Of a stretch of DNA of 14,359 bases, positions 6,868-14,359 are shown one piece after another. Position 1 is the stretch's first letter, and each line of letters begins with the position of its first letter. A program made the position numbers and the translations under genes. A model generated the notes under the pieces. It ran no database searches, was not told the origin of the DNA, and worked only from the letters and a program-made list of their open reading frames with translations. The stretch lies in the NCBI GenBank assembly GCA_026416315.1, contig JAOAFK010000089.1:1-14359 (forward strand), read 5' to 3'. Source of the DNA: Syntrophorhabdaceae bacterium (GTDB lineage Bacteria; Desulfobacterota; Syntrophorhabdia; Syntrophorhabdales; Syntrophorhabdaceae).

Positions 6868-8444
6868 ATATTGTGAGAAACCATATATTGATAAGCATTG
6901 ATGCAGGCACAATAATGGCCGGGGCAAAAGCGGTTGAGGATGCCCTTATAAAAGAACTGACAAAATATGGCCTTGACAAAGAGGTATCTGTCCTTGAAAC
7001 AGGTAGCCTCGGCATAACAGGCAGGGGTGTTGTCCTTGTAGTATATCCCGAAGGCATATACTATGCCAATGTGACTGTAAGAGATGTCCCAGAACTTGTA
7101 GAAGAGCATCTCCTTAAAGGCAGGCCCCTAAAAAGACTCATACTAACAGAGGCGCCGAAAAGAACCATAGTGACAAAAGAGAAAACCGGCCTTTTAAAAG
7201 AACAACCACGAATTGTATTGAGAAATTGCGGGTTCATAAACCCGGAAAATATAGACGAATATATCGCAGCTGGAGGATATGAGGCAATTGCAAAGGCACT
7301 CCATGGCATGACACCAGAAGATGTTGTCAATGAGGTGAAGGCTTCGGGGCTTATGGGAAGGGGCGGAGCAGGATTCCCCACAGGCTTAAAATGGGAATTT
7401 GCCATAAAGACACCAGGTGAAGAAAAGTTTGTGATCTGCAATGCCGATGAAGGTGAACCTGGGACATTTAAAGATAGACTTATCCTTGAAGGAGACCCCC
7501 ATAAACTCATAGAAGGCATGCTCCTTGCCGGATATGCCATTGGTGCTCAAACAGGTTTTGTATATATTAGGGGTGAATACGGTTTATCCATTGAAAGAAT
7601 AGAAAAGGCAATCGCCGATGCAAGAACTTACGGCCTTCTTGGAAAAAACATACTTGATAGCAACTTTAGGTTTGATATTTTCGTAAAGAAAGGCGCAGGT
7701 GCATACATCTGCGGTGAAGAAACAGCCCTAATTGAATCCTTAGAAGGCAAAAGAGGCCATCCAAGAAACAAACCACCATTCCCTATAAATGCAGGACTCT
7801 GGGGAAAACCAACCCTTGTAAATAACGTGGAGACCCTTGCAAATATCCCGGAAATCATAAAAAATGGTGCAGAGTGGTATAGAGGTTACGGTACGGATAA
7901 ATGCCCGGGAACAAAAGTTTATACAATTTTGGGGCATGTCCAGACTCCTGGCCTCATAGAAGCAGAGATGGGTACCACATTAAAGGAGATCATATTTGAA
8001 TATGGTGGTGGTATAAAGGATGGTAAGGCATTTAAAGGTGCCCTCATCGGTGGTGCTGCAGGTGCTTTCATCAGTTCTGAGATGCTCGATGTAAAGATGG
8101 ATTTTGTAAATCTTCGTGAATATGCTGCTGCCCTTGGCTCAGGTGCCATCCTTGTAATGAACGAGGATACAGATATGGTGGACATGCTAAAGAACGTCCT
8201 TCACTTCTTCAAACATGAATCCTGCGGCCACTGCGTGCCCTGCAGATTAGGCACTGCGAAACTCGTTGAGATTATAGATAATATAGCTGTTTCAAAAGGA
8301 AAAAAAGAAGATTTAGATAGCCTTCTTGAGATTACCCAGGCCATGAAGAGTGCATCCTTCTGTCCCCTCGGACAATCAGTTTCCCTGCCTGTTTCAAGTG
8401 CCCTGAAATATTTCAGAGATGAATTCATGGCAAGGGTATCCTAA
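6864..8444 (+). CDS. hydB: NuoF/HydB-like NADH-binding flavoprotein with degenerate N-terminal Fe-S domain (module 1)
   Basis: A 526-residue NuoF-type subunit. Residues 1 to about 95 are the thioredoxin-fold domain that usually binds [2Fe-2S], but the ligand positions are Ser11, Thr16, Ser48 and Thr52 (ISIDAGTIMAG; ETGSLGITGRG). Residues about 110-450 are the FMN/NADH core: GRGGAGFPTGLKW, NADEGEPGTFKDR, GAGAYICGEETAL, KPTLVNNVETLANIP. A [4Fe-4S] site follows: SCGHCVPC with a distal Cys in SFCPLGQS. The protein ends at FRDEFMARVS, so it lacks the C-terminal 2[4Fe-4S] ferredoxin domain seen in bifurcating HydB such as Thermotoga's (about 600+ residues). It should oxidise NADH or reduce NAD+ through FMN with few clusters. 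Its ATGA overlap with hydC and position before hydA support one complex. Confidence 0.93.
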   Translation: MNIVRNHILISIDAGTIMAGAKAVEDALIKELTKYGLDKEVSVLETGSLGITGRGVVLVVYPEGIYYANVTVRDVPELVEEHLLKGRPLKRLILTEAPKRTIVTKEKTGLLKEQPRIVLRNCGFINPENIDEYIAAGGYEAIAKALHGMTPEDVVNEVKASGLMGRGGAGFPTGLKWEFAIKTPGEEKFVICNADEGEPGTFKDRLILEGDPHKLIEGMLLAGYAIGAQTGFVYIRGEYGLSIERIEKAIADARTYGLLGKNILDSNFRFDIFVKKGAGAYICGEETALIESLEGKRGHPRNKPPFPINAGLWGKPTLVNNVETLANIPEIIKNGAEWYRGYGTDKCPGTKVYTILGHVQTPGLIEAEMGTTLKEIIFEYGGGIKDGKAFKGALIGGAAGAFISSEMLDVKMDFVNLREYAAALGSGAILVMNEDTDMVDMLKNVLHFFKHESCGHCVPCRLGTAKLVEIIDNIAVSKGKKEDLDSLLEITQAMKSASFCPLGQSVSLPVSSALKYFRDEFMARVS

Positions 8445-8467
8445 ACTTAAAATTAAGGGGTAGAGTT

Positions 8468-10228
8468 ATGATTAGAGTGAAAATAAATAATATAGATGTA
8501 GAAATCAAAGAAGGGACAACTATCCTTGAGGCAGCAAAAAAGGTAGGTTTTAACATACCTACCCTGTGTCATCATCCTGATTTAAAGCCAAAGGGTTCAT
8601 GTGGTATATGCGTAGTTGAGGTCGAAGGTATGCCTACCCTTAAAAGGGCCTGTATGACCGAGGTTGTAAATGGCTGGAAGATCCACACAAATACACCCCT
8701 TGTGAGAACAACGAGAAAAACCATACTGGAACTTATACTTTCAGAACATGACATGGATTGTCCCACATGTATAAAAAACAACAAATGTGAGCTACAGAGT
8801 CTTGCTACAACCCTCGGCATAAATGATTTAAAGTTCAAAAAAGAGGGAAAAGAAAAGAAAAAAATAGATGATTCGAGCGTAGCCATTGTGAGGAATCCCA
8901 ATAAATGCATCCTCTGTGGTAGATGCGTTCAAGTGTGTGAAGAGATCCAGACCGTAAATGCCCTGACAGTGAGTCAAAGGGGCTTTGACACGATAATCAC
9001 TGATGCCTTTGATGTGGGTCTTGGTAACAGCGTATGTGTGAACTGCGGTCAATGCACTGTATTCTGCCCTGTTGGGGCCCTGTATGAAAAAAGTAATATT
9101 GATAAGGTCTGGATGGCAATAAATGACCCGGATAAACATGTGGTGGTGCAGGAGGCACCGGCGGTCAGAGCCATGCTTGGTGAAGAATTCGGCATGGAAC
9201 CTGGCACCCTTGTGGTGGGAAAGATGTATGCAGCTTTAAGAAGGCTCGGCTTTGATGCTGTCTTCGATACAAATTTTACTGCTGATCTCACCATACTTGA
9301 AGAGGGTACAGAGATAGTAACGAGGATAAAAGAAGGTGGAAAATTACCCATAATTACATCCTGTAGTCCCGGGTGGGTAAAATTTATGGAGACATTCTTC
9401 CCCCATTTAGGTGAATATCTTTCCACTGCAAAATCACCACAGCAGATGTTTGGAGCCCTTTCCAAGACTTATTATGCAGAATTAAAGGGTATCCCACCTG
9501 AAAAGATTGTTTCTGTATCCATTATGCCCTGCACTGCAAAAAAATTCGAGTGCTCACGACCTGAGATGAAAGATAGTGGTTTTAAAGATGTGGACTATGT
9601 TCTCACCACAAGAGAGATCGCAAGGATGATGAGGGAAGCTGGTATTGACTTAAAAGAAATGCCGGAAGAATCAGCTGATGACCCCATGGGACAGTATACA
9701 GGTGCGGGCACCATATTCGGCGCTACAGGCGGTGTTATGGAGGCAGCCCTTAGGTCTGCATACTTTCTTGTAACAGGAAGAGAGTTACAAGATGTGGATA
9801 TTCTTGCAGTCAGGGGTATGGAAGGGATAAAAGAGGCAGAGATTGACATAGATGGTCTAAAACTAAAGGTTGCTGTAGCCCATGGTTTAGGAAATGCAAG
9901 AAGACTTTTAGATAAGGTTACAGAACAACTTCAAAAGGAAGGTAAAAGCGAATACCATGCCATAGAGATTATGGCATGCCCTGGTGGTTGTGTTGGTGGT
10001 GGTGGTCAGCCCTGGGGATCTGATATGGCTCGAAGGGCAAGAAGAGGAGAGACCCTGTACAAGGAAGATAAAACACTACCTTATCGTCGTTCCCACGAGA
10101 ATCCATCTATCAAACTGGTTTATGAAAGATATCTCGGCAAACCGAATTCTGAAAAGGCACACCATTTACTGCATACCCATTACTACAAGAGGAGCAAAAT
10201 TGACGGCAAGGTAATAAGTGAACATTAA
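8468..10228 (+). CDS. hydA: [FeFe]-hydrogenase catalytic subunit, HndD/HydA type
   Basis: A 586-residue hydrogenase reducing protons or oxidising H2. In order: plant-type [2Fe-2S] domain (about 1-78; cysteines in TLCHHP, GSCGIC, RAC), His-Cys [4Fe-4S] motif HDMDCPTCIKNNKC, two [4Fe-4S] sites (CILCGRCVQVC and CVNCGQCTVFCP), then the H-cluster domain. L1 is TSCSPGW (Cys299, Ser300), L2 MPCTAKKFE (Cys355), L3 EIMACPGGCVGGGG (Cys504, Cys508). The C-terminal small-subunit region ends with HHLLHTHYYKRSK, and the length matches NAD(P)-linked HndD enzymes. There is no signal peptide, so it is cytoplasmic. L1 has Ser where the common motif TSCCPxW has its second Cys. It is the electron-accepting end of module 1. 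Confidence 0.96.
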   Translation: MIRVKINNIDVEIKEGTTILEAAKKVGFNIPTLCHHPDLKPKGSCGICVVEVEGMPTLKRACMTEVVNGWKIHTNTPLVRTTRKTILELILSEHDMDCPTCIKNNKCELQSLATTLGINDLKFKKEGKEKKKIDDSSVAIVRNPNKCILCGRCVQVCEEIQTVNALTVSQRGFDTIITDAFDVGLGNSVCVNCGQCTVFCPVGALYEKSNIDKVWMAINDPDKHVVVQEAPAVRAMLGEEFGMEPGTLVVGKMYAALRRLGFDAVFDTNFTADLTILEEGTEIVTRIKEGGKLPIITSCSPGWVKFMETFFPHLGEYLSTAKSPQQMFGALSKTYYAELKGIPPEKIVSVSIMPCTAKKFECSRPEMKDSGFKDVDYVLTTREIARMMREAGIDLKEMPEESADDPMGQYTGAGTIFGATGGVMEAALRSAYFLVTGRELQDVDILAVRGMEGIKEAEIDIDGLKLKVAVAHGLGNARRLLDKVTEQLQKEGKSEYHAIEIMACPGGCVGGGGQPWGSDMARRARRGETLYKEDKTLPYRRSHENPSIKLVYERYLGKPNSEKAHHLLHTHYYKRSKIDGKVISEH

Positions 10229-10254
10229 ATATTTTTGAGTTTTAAGGAGGAAAG

Positions 10255-10752
10255 ATGGAATTAGAACACGCATGCCAATGTGCCCAGATAAACGAAGAAG
10301 AACTCTATCCAAAGCTCGAAGAATTGATAGAACAACACAAGGGAAAACCAACAGAACTGATCATGGCACTCCATAAAGCACAGAATCTTTTTGGGTACCT
10401 GCCAAAAAAAGCACAGGAGATCATTTCAGAGAGGCTAAATGTTCCCATGAGTACCGTATGCGGTGTGATTTCCTTTTATAGCTTTTTTTCTACGGTTCCA
10501 AAGGGCAGACACAGTATAAGGGTATGCCTCGGAACAGCCTGCTATGTTAGGGGAAGCCAGCATACCCTTGAAAGGGTTGAAAAGGAACTGAACATAAAGG
10601 TTGGAGGTACAACAGAGGACAGACGGTTTTCTCTCGATGTTGTCCGTTGCATAGGTGCCTGTGGTCTGGCTCCTGCCATGCTTGTGGACAATGATGTATA
10701 CGGCAGGGTAAAGTCCACAAAGATAATGGACATACTGAAAAATTACGAGTAA
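10255..10752 (+). CDS. NuoE/HydC-like [2Fe-2S] subunit (module 2)
   Basis: A 165-residue second NuoE-type protein with an N-terminal helical domain (about 15-95; VPMSTVCGVISFYSFF) and a thioredoxin-fold [2Fe-2S] domain whose ligands CLGTAC and CIGAC are complete. It is a paralogue of the module 1 subunit but with an extra N-terminal stretch, MELEHACQCAQINEEE, carrying two Cys. The ribosome site AAGGAGG is strong, 26 bases after hydA and 9 bases before the NuoF-GltD fusion gene, so it should pair with that protein. It starts the second of two tandem NuoE-NuoF-NuoG/HydA modules in one operon. Confidence 0.93.
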   Translation: MELEHACQCAQINEEELYPKLEELIEQHKGKPTELIMALHKAQNLFGYLPKKAQEIISERLNVPMSTVCGVISFYSFFSTVPKGRHSIRVCLGTACYVRGSQHTLERVEKELNIKVGGTTEDRRFSLDVVRCIGACGLAPAMLVDNDVYGRVKSTKIMDILKNYE

Positions 10753-10761
10753 GGAGGAAAA

Positions 10762-13700
10762 ATGGCTACAGAACTATTTCGAGCACACGTTTTGGTTTGT
10801 GCAGGTGCCGCATGTGTCTCCTCAGGATGTCGTGAGATTAGGGATGCCTTTGTAATAAAAATAAGAGAACAAGGGCTTCAGGATGAGATAAAGATCATAG
10901 AAACAGGATGTGTTGGATCCTGTGATTTAGGTCCCCTTGCATTGATATATCCAGAAGGCATATTTTATCAAAAACTAAAACCTTCAGATGTGGATGAGAT
11001 AGTCTCAGAACATCTTTTAAAAGGCAGGGTTGTGCAGAGGTTGCTATACAAAGAGCCTATTACCGCTAAAGTCGTGCCTTCCCTAAAAAGTATAGATTTT
11101 TTTAAGTATCAGGAAAAGATCGTCTTGAGGAACTGCGGTGTTATAAATCCCCTCAACATTGAAGAATATATTGCAAGAGACGGTTATATGGCACTGGCAA
11201 AGGTGCTTACCTCTATGACTCAGGATCAGGTTATAGAGGAAGTGATGAAATCAGGTTTGAGGGGCAGAGGAGGCGGTGGCTTTCCCACAGGATTAAAGTG
11301 GAAGTTTGCCCGTCAGTCAGAGGGAAAGGTAAAGTACGTGGTCTGTAACGCCGATGAGGGCGACCCCGGGGCATTTATGGATAGAAGTGTGCTTGAGGGT
11401 GATCCCCATAGCGTAATTGAGGCCATGGCAATAGCAGGATATGCCATAGGAGCAAATCAGGGATACATATATGTAAGGGCAGAATACCCCCTTGCCATTG
11501 AACGACTCACCTGGGCCATAAAACAGGCAAGGGAATATCAGTTCTTAGGTAAAAATATATTTGAGACAGGTTTTGACTTTGATGTGGATATAAGGATTGG
11601 TGCAGGTGCCTTTGTATGTGGTGAGGAGACAGCCCTTATGATCTCCATTGAAGGAAAAAGGGGAGAGCCAAGACCCAGACCACCTTATCCTGTAGTGAAA
11701 GGACTATTTGACTCCCCTACCCTTTTAAATAATGTGGAAACATATGCCAACATCCCTGTAATCATATTAAAAGGTGCAGACTGGTATGCCCAGTTCGGCA
11801 CAGAAAAGAGCAAAGGCACAAAGGTATTTGCCCTTGCAGGTGCAGTAAATAATACAGGTCTTGTAGAAGTGCCCATGGGTACAAAATTAGGAGACCTGAT
11901 ATTTAATATCGGTGGGGGCATAAAGAACAATAAAAAATTCAAGGCCGCCCAGCTTGGAGGCCCATCCGGTGGATGTATACCCATTCAATATCTAAACACC
12001 CCGATTGATTATGAGTCTGTTACCCAGTTAGGTGCCATTGTTGGTTCAGGAGGTTTGATTGTTGCCGACGAAGATACATGTATGGTGGACTTTGCAAGAT
12101 TCTTCCTTGATTTTCCCCAGGATGAATCATGCGGTAAATGCCCGCCATGCCGTATTGGTACAAAGAGGATGCTTGAGATACTGACTAAAATCACCCACGG
12201 TGAGGGAGAAGAAGGAGACATAGAGAGACTCATCGAATTATCTACTCGTATCAAACAATCAGCATTATGTGGACTCGGTCAGACAGCACCAAACCCTGTG
12301 CTTTCCACCCTTAGATTCTTTAGAGACGAATATGAAGAGCATATAAGAGATAAAAAATGTCGTGCCGGTGTGTGTAGTTCCCTCTTTGATGCACCGTGTC
12401 AGAATGCATGCCCTACTGACCAGAATGCATGGGGTTATGTAACCCTCATCAGTGAGGGTAGATTCAGAGAGGCCATTGAGGTTATAAAGGCTGATAATCC
12501 TTTTCCAGGGGTATGCGGAAGGGTATGTTTCCACCCATGCGAGAGTAAATGCAGAAGACGCCAGATAGATGAACCTGTGGCCATCTGTGCCCTTAAGAGA
12601 TTTGCTGCAGACTATGACAGAAATTCCTTTGAGCCCTATAAGCCAAATGTGGCACCACCCAATAACAAAAAGGTTGCCATAATAGGTGCAGGACCAGCAG
12701 GACTTACGGCAGCATACTATCTTGCCTGTAAAGGCTATAAGGTTACTGTATTTGAGGCACTGCCTGTTGCAGGTGGCATGCTTGCAGTAGGTATACCGGA
12801 TTATAGACTACCGAGGGATATACTTGATTATGAGATAAAGGCCATTACAGACTTAGGTGTTGAAATAAAATATAACACTGCCTTAGGAAAGGATATCACC
12901 ATTGAAGGTCTAAAAAAGGAAGGCTATAATGCCATACTGCTTGCCACAGGTGCCCATAGAGGTCAGAAAATGAATATCCCCGGTGAAGATGCAGAAGGTG
13001 TGCTCGATGGTGTTACATTCTTGAGAAACTTGAATTTAGGTAAAGCCGTAAAGGTAGACGGAAGTGTGGCTGTAATAGGTGGTGGAAATGTGGCAATAGA
13101 TGCAGCAAGATCAGCCCTAAGGCTCGGTGCAAAAGAGGTATTTATCCTGTATCGTCGTGAAAAAGAAGATATGCCAGCATACCAGGAGGAGATAGAAGAG
13201 GCTGAACATGAAGGTGTAAAGATATATACCCTTGTGGCACCAAAGAGAATCATTGAGAAAGATGGAAGGGTTAATGCCATTGAATGCATTCGCATGTCCC
13301 TTGGTGAATTCGATGCAGGGGGCAGAAGAAGGCCTGTACCCATTGAGGGTTCAGAGTTTACCGTCCCTGCAGATACAGTGATCGCTGCTATAGGTCAGAT
13401 CCCTGATACATCGTTTATAAACGGAGATGGTATAAAGGTAGCAAAGAACGGAACCATTGAAGTGGATTTAAATAGCCTTGCAACATCATCTTCAGGTATC
13501 TTTGCTGCAGGAGATAATGTAAGAGGTCCAGCAAGTGTTGTGGAAGCCATAGCTGATGGGAAAAAATCTGCCCGTGCAATAGATTTATACCTCGGAGGTG
13601 ATGGTATAATTACAAAATCATTCAGGGACGAACTCCTTTCATTGAGGGTATCATACAATGAGGAAGAATATCAGAAAGAAAAATTAAGAGAAGAGATGCC

Positions 13701-13821
13701 ACAGTTGCCGCTCTCAGAAAGATACAAAAACTTCAAAGAGATTATGCTCGGTTATCCTTTGAAAAAAGCCGTTGAAGAGGCAAAGAGATGCCTACATTGC
13801 TATATAAGGGAGGAAGAGTGA
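10762..13821 (+). CDS. NuoF-GltD fusion flavoprotein (NADH module plus NADPH oxidoreductase module)
   Basis: One open frame of 1019 residues. Part 1 (1 to about 530) is NuoF-like: an intact thioredoxin-fold [2Fe-2S] domain (Cys13, Cys18, Cys50, Cys54), FMN/NADH core (GRGGGGFPTGLKW, NADEGDPGAFMDR, GAGAFVCGEETAL) and [4Fe-4S] site SCGKCPPC with SALCGLGQT. Part 2 (about 534-1019) is GltD/NfnB-like: cysteine-rich N-domain (CRAGVCSSLFDAPCQNACP; CGRVCFHPCESKC), FAD Rossmann motif IIGAGPAGLTAAYY (about 640), NAD(P) motif VIGGGNVAIDAARSA (about 770) with the following YRREKEDMPA, C-terminal GIFAAGDN and a final CLHC. The usual HydB ferredoxin tail is thus replaced by an NADPH-type flavoprotein. This resembles the subunits of the Sporomusa-type Nfn (Stn) joined in one chain. 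It would link NADH and NADPH pools to a NuoG/HydA-like partner, which is inference. Confidence 0.92.
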   Translation: MATELFRAHVLVCAGAACVSSGCREIRDAFVIKIREQGLQDEIKIIETGCVGSCDLGPLALIYPEGIFYQKLKPSDVDEIVSEHLLKGRVVQRLLYKEPITAKVVPSLKSIDFFKYQEKIVLRNCGVINPLNIEEYIARDGYMALAKVLTSMTQDQVIEEVMKSGLRGRGGGGFPTGLKWKFARQSEGKVKYVVCNADEGDPGAFMDRSVLEGDPHSVIEAMAIAGYAIGANQGYIYVRAEYPLAIERLTWAIKQAREYQFLGKNIFETGFDFDVDIRIGAGAFVCGEETALMISIEGKRGEPRPRPPYPVVKGLFDSPTLLNNVETYANIPVIILKGADWYAQFGTEKSKGTKVFALAGAVNNTGLVEVPMGTKLGDLIFNIGGGIKNNKKFKAAQLGGPSGGCIPIQYLNTPIDYESVTQLGAIVGSGGLIVADEDTCMVDFARFFLDFPQDESCGKCPPCRIGTKRMLEILTKITHGEGEEGDIERLIELSTRIKQSALCGLGQTAPNPVLSTLRFFRDEYEEHIRDKKCRAGVCSSLFDAPCQNACPTDQNAWGYVTLISEGRFREAIEVIKADNPFPGVCGRVCFHPCESKCRRRQIDEPVAICALKRFAADYDRNSFEPYKPNVAPPNNKKVAIIGAGPAGLTAAYYLACKGYKVTVFEALPVAGGMLAVGIPDYRLPRDILDYEIKAITDLGVEIKYNTALGKDITIEGLKKEGYNAILLATGAHRGQKMNIPGEDAEGVLDGVTFLRNLNLGKAVKVDGSVAVIGGGNVAIDAARSALRLGAKEVFILYRREKEDMPAYQEEIEEAEHEGVKIYTLVAPKRIIEKDGRVNAIECIRMSLGEFDAGGRRRPVPIEGSEFTVPADTVIAAIGQIPDTSFINGDGIKVAKNGTIEVDLNSLATSSSGIFAAGDNVRGPASVVEAIADGKKSARAIDLYLGGDGIITKSFRDELLSLRVSYNEEEYQKEKLREEMPQLPLSERYKNFKEIMLGYPLKKAVEEAKRCLHCYIREEE

Positions 13822-13822
13822 T

Positions 13823-14359
13823 ATGGTCCGCCTTAGTATAAACGGAAGGGAAGTAGAGGTAGAAGCAGGTGCCACCATACTGGAGGCAGCGAAAAAAGCA
13901 AACATTCATATACCAACCCTATGCTACCACCCAGAGGTTCAGGCAATAGGTGCCTGCAGGATCTGTCTTGTGGAAGTAGAAGGTATAGGGAACCTACAGG
14001 CTGCTTGTGTACATCCGGTATTCGACGGTATGAAGGTTCACACGAATACTGAAAGGGTAAGGCTTGCAAGGAGATTCTCCATGGAGATGATACTTTCAAA
14101 TCATCCCATGGATTGTCTTGCCTGCCCGAGAAATCTAAACTGTGAACTCCAGAAGGTTGCCCATGAATTAGGTGTAAACGAGATAAGGTTTACTGGAGAG
14201 AAAAGTAAAGGGATAATCGATGAGTCATCTCCTTCCATAAGAAGGGATAACAATAAATGCATACTGTGTCGAAGATGCGTAACAGTCTGTGAAACCATAC
14301 AATCTGTGAGCGCCCTGTCCCTTCAGGGAAGGGGCTTTGAGACACAGGTCATGCCTGCC
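13823..14359 (+). CDS. NuoG/HydA-like Fe-S protein, N-terminal part (truncated by window end)
   Basis: The frame is open for 179 codons to the last base. It has a plant-type [2Fe-2S] domain (cysteines in TLCYHP, GACRIC and AAC), a His-Cys [4Fe-4S] motif HPMDCLACPRNLNC, and the first half of a 2[4Fe-4S] domain, CILCRRCVTVC. The order is the same as the first 160 residues of the hydA product, so they are paralogous. The ATG lies one base after the preceding stop, with ribosome site GGGAGG (13808-13813). Whether the missing part is an H-cluster domain (a second [FeFe]-hydrogenase), a molybdopterin formate dehydrogenase, or only a ferredoxin-like subunit cannot be told from here. It is the likely electron partner of the NuoF-GltD fusion. 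Confidence 0.88.
   Translation, partial: MVRLSINGREVEVEAGATILEAAKKANIHIPTLCYHPEVQAIGACRICLVEVEGIGNLQAACVHPVFDGMKVHTNTERVRLARRFSMEMILSNHPMDCLACPRNLNCELQKVAHELGVNEIRFTGEKSKGIIDESSPSIRRDNNKCILCRRCVTVCETIQSVSALSLQGRGFETQVMPA

Noticed and set aside
6648..7109. Long minus-strand open frame of 153 codons across the hydC/hydB junction
   Set aside because: It lies opposite two well-supported genes, shows no family motif, and is explained by their codon pattern.
9984..10214. Plus-strand 76-codon frame inside the 3' end of hydA
   Set aside because: It is an out-of-frame reading of the L3 and small-subunit region of hydA, which is intact in its own frame.

Overview
The window looks like chromosomal DNA of a strictly anaerobic, AT-rich bacterium. 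Three things suggest this: a dense operon of iron-sulfur NAD(P)H:H2 redox proteins including an [FeFe]-hydrogenase, heavy use of AGA/AGG and ATA codons, and a sigma-54-type promoter before a glutamine synthetase operon. Syntrophic or fermentative lineages near Thermodesulfobacteriota, Nitrospirota or Clostridia would fit, but the sequence alone does not fix the taxon.

Layout. (1) 1-833, minus strand: remains of a nuclease-related-domain (NERD)/UvrD-type helicase gene, broken by frameshifts and a stop and lacking its Walker A segment, plus a small unassigned ORF. (2) 834-1126: AT-rich intergenic DNA ending in a good -24/-12 promoter. (3) 1127-3164: a free-standing class I glutamine amidotransferase followed by glnA (type I-alpha glutamine synthetase), closed by a strong hairpin at 3184-3210. 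(4) 3257-4645: purF of the Fe-S cluster type. (5) 4750-5196: a two-CBS-domain protein. (6) 5465 to the window end: one tightly packed operon of eight genes, all on the plus strand.

The operon starts with a small GHKL ATPase and a thioredoxin-fold 'ferredoxin' that has no cysteine at all. Module 1 follows: NuoE-like, NuoF-like and [FeFe]-hydrogenase HydA. Module 2 repeats the plan: NuoE-like, a NuoF-like protein fused to a GltD/NfnB-like NADPH oxidoreductase (1019 aa), and a NuoG/HydA-like protein cut by the window end.

The most striking point is that the module 1 NuoF-like subunit keeps its N-terminal thioredoxin-fold domain, but all four [2Fe-2S] ligands are replaced by Ser/Thr. It also lacks the C-terminal 2[4Fe-4S] domain of classical bifurcating HydB. 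The preceding small ferredoxin-like protein has lost its cysteines as well. Module 2 retains all four ligands. The natural reading is a division of labour: module 1 as a simplified, probably non-bifurcating NADH-linked hydrogenase, and module 2 as a complex joining NADH, NADPH and a low-potential partner, resembling a fused version of the Sporomusa-type transhydrogenase (Stn) or a bifurcating hydrogenase or formate dehydrogenase. The functional assignments are inference; the cysteine pattern and the fusion are read directly from the sequence.
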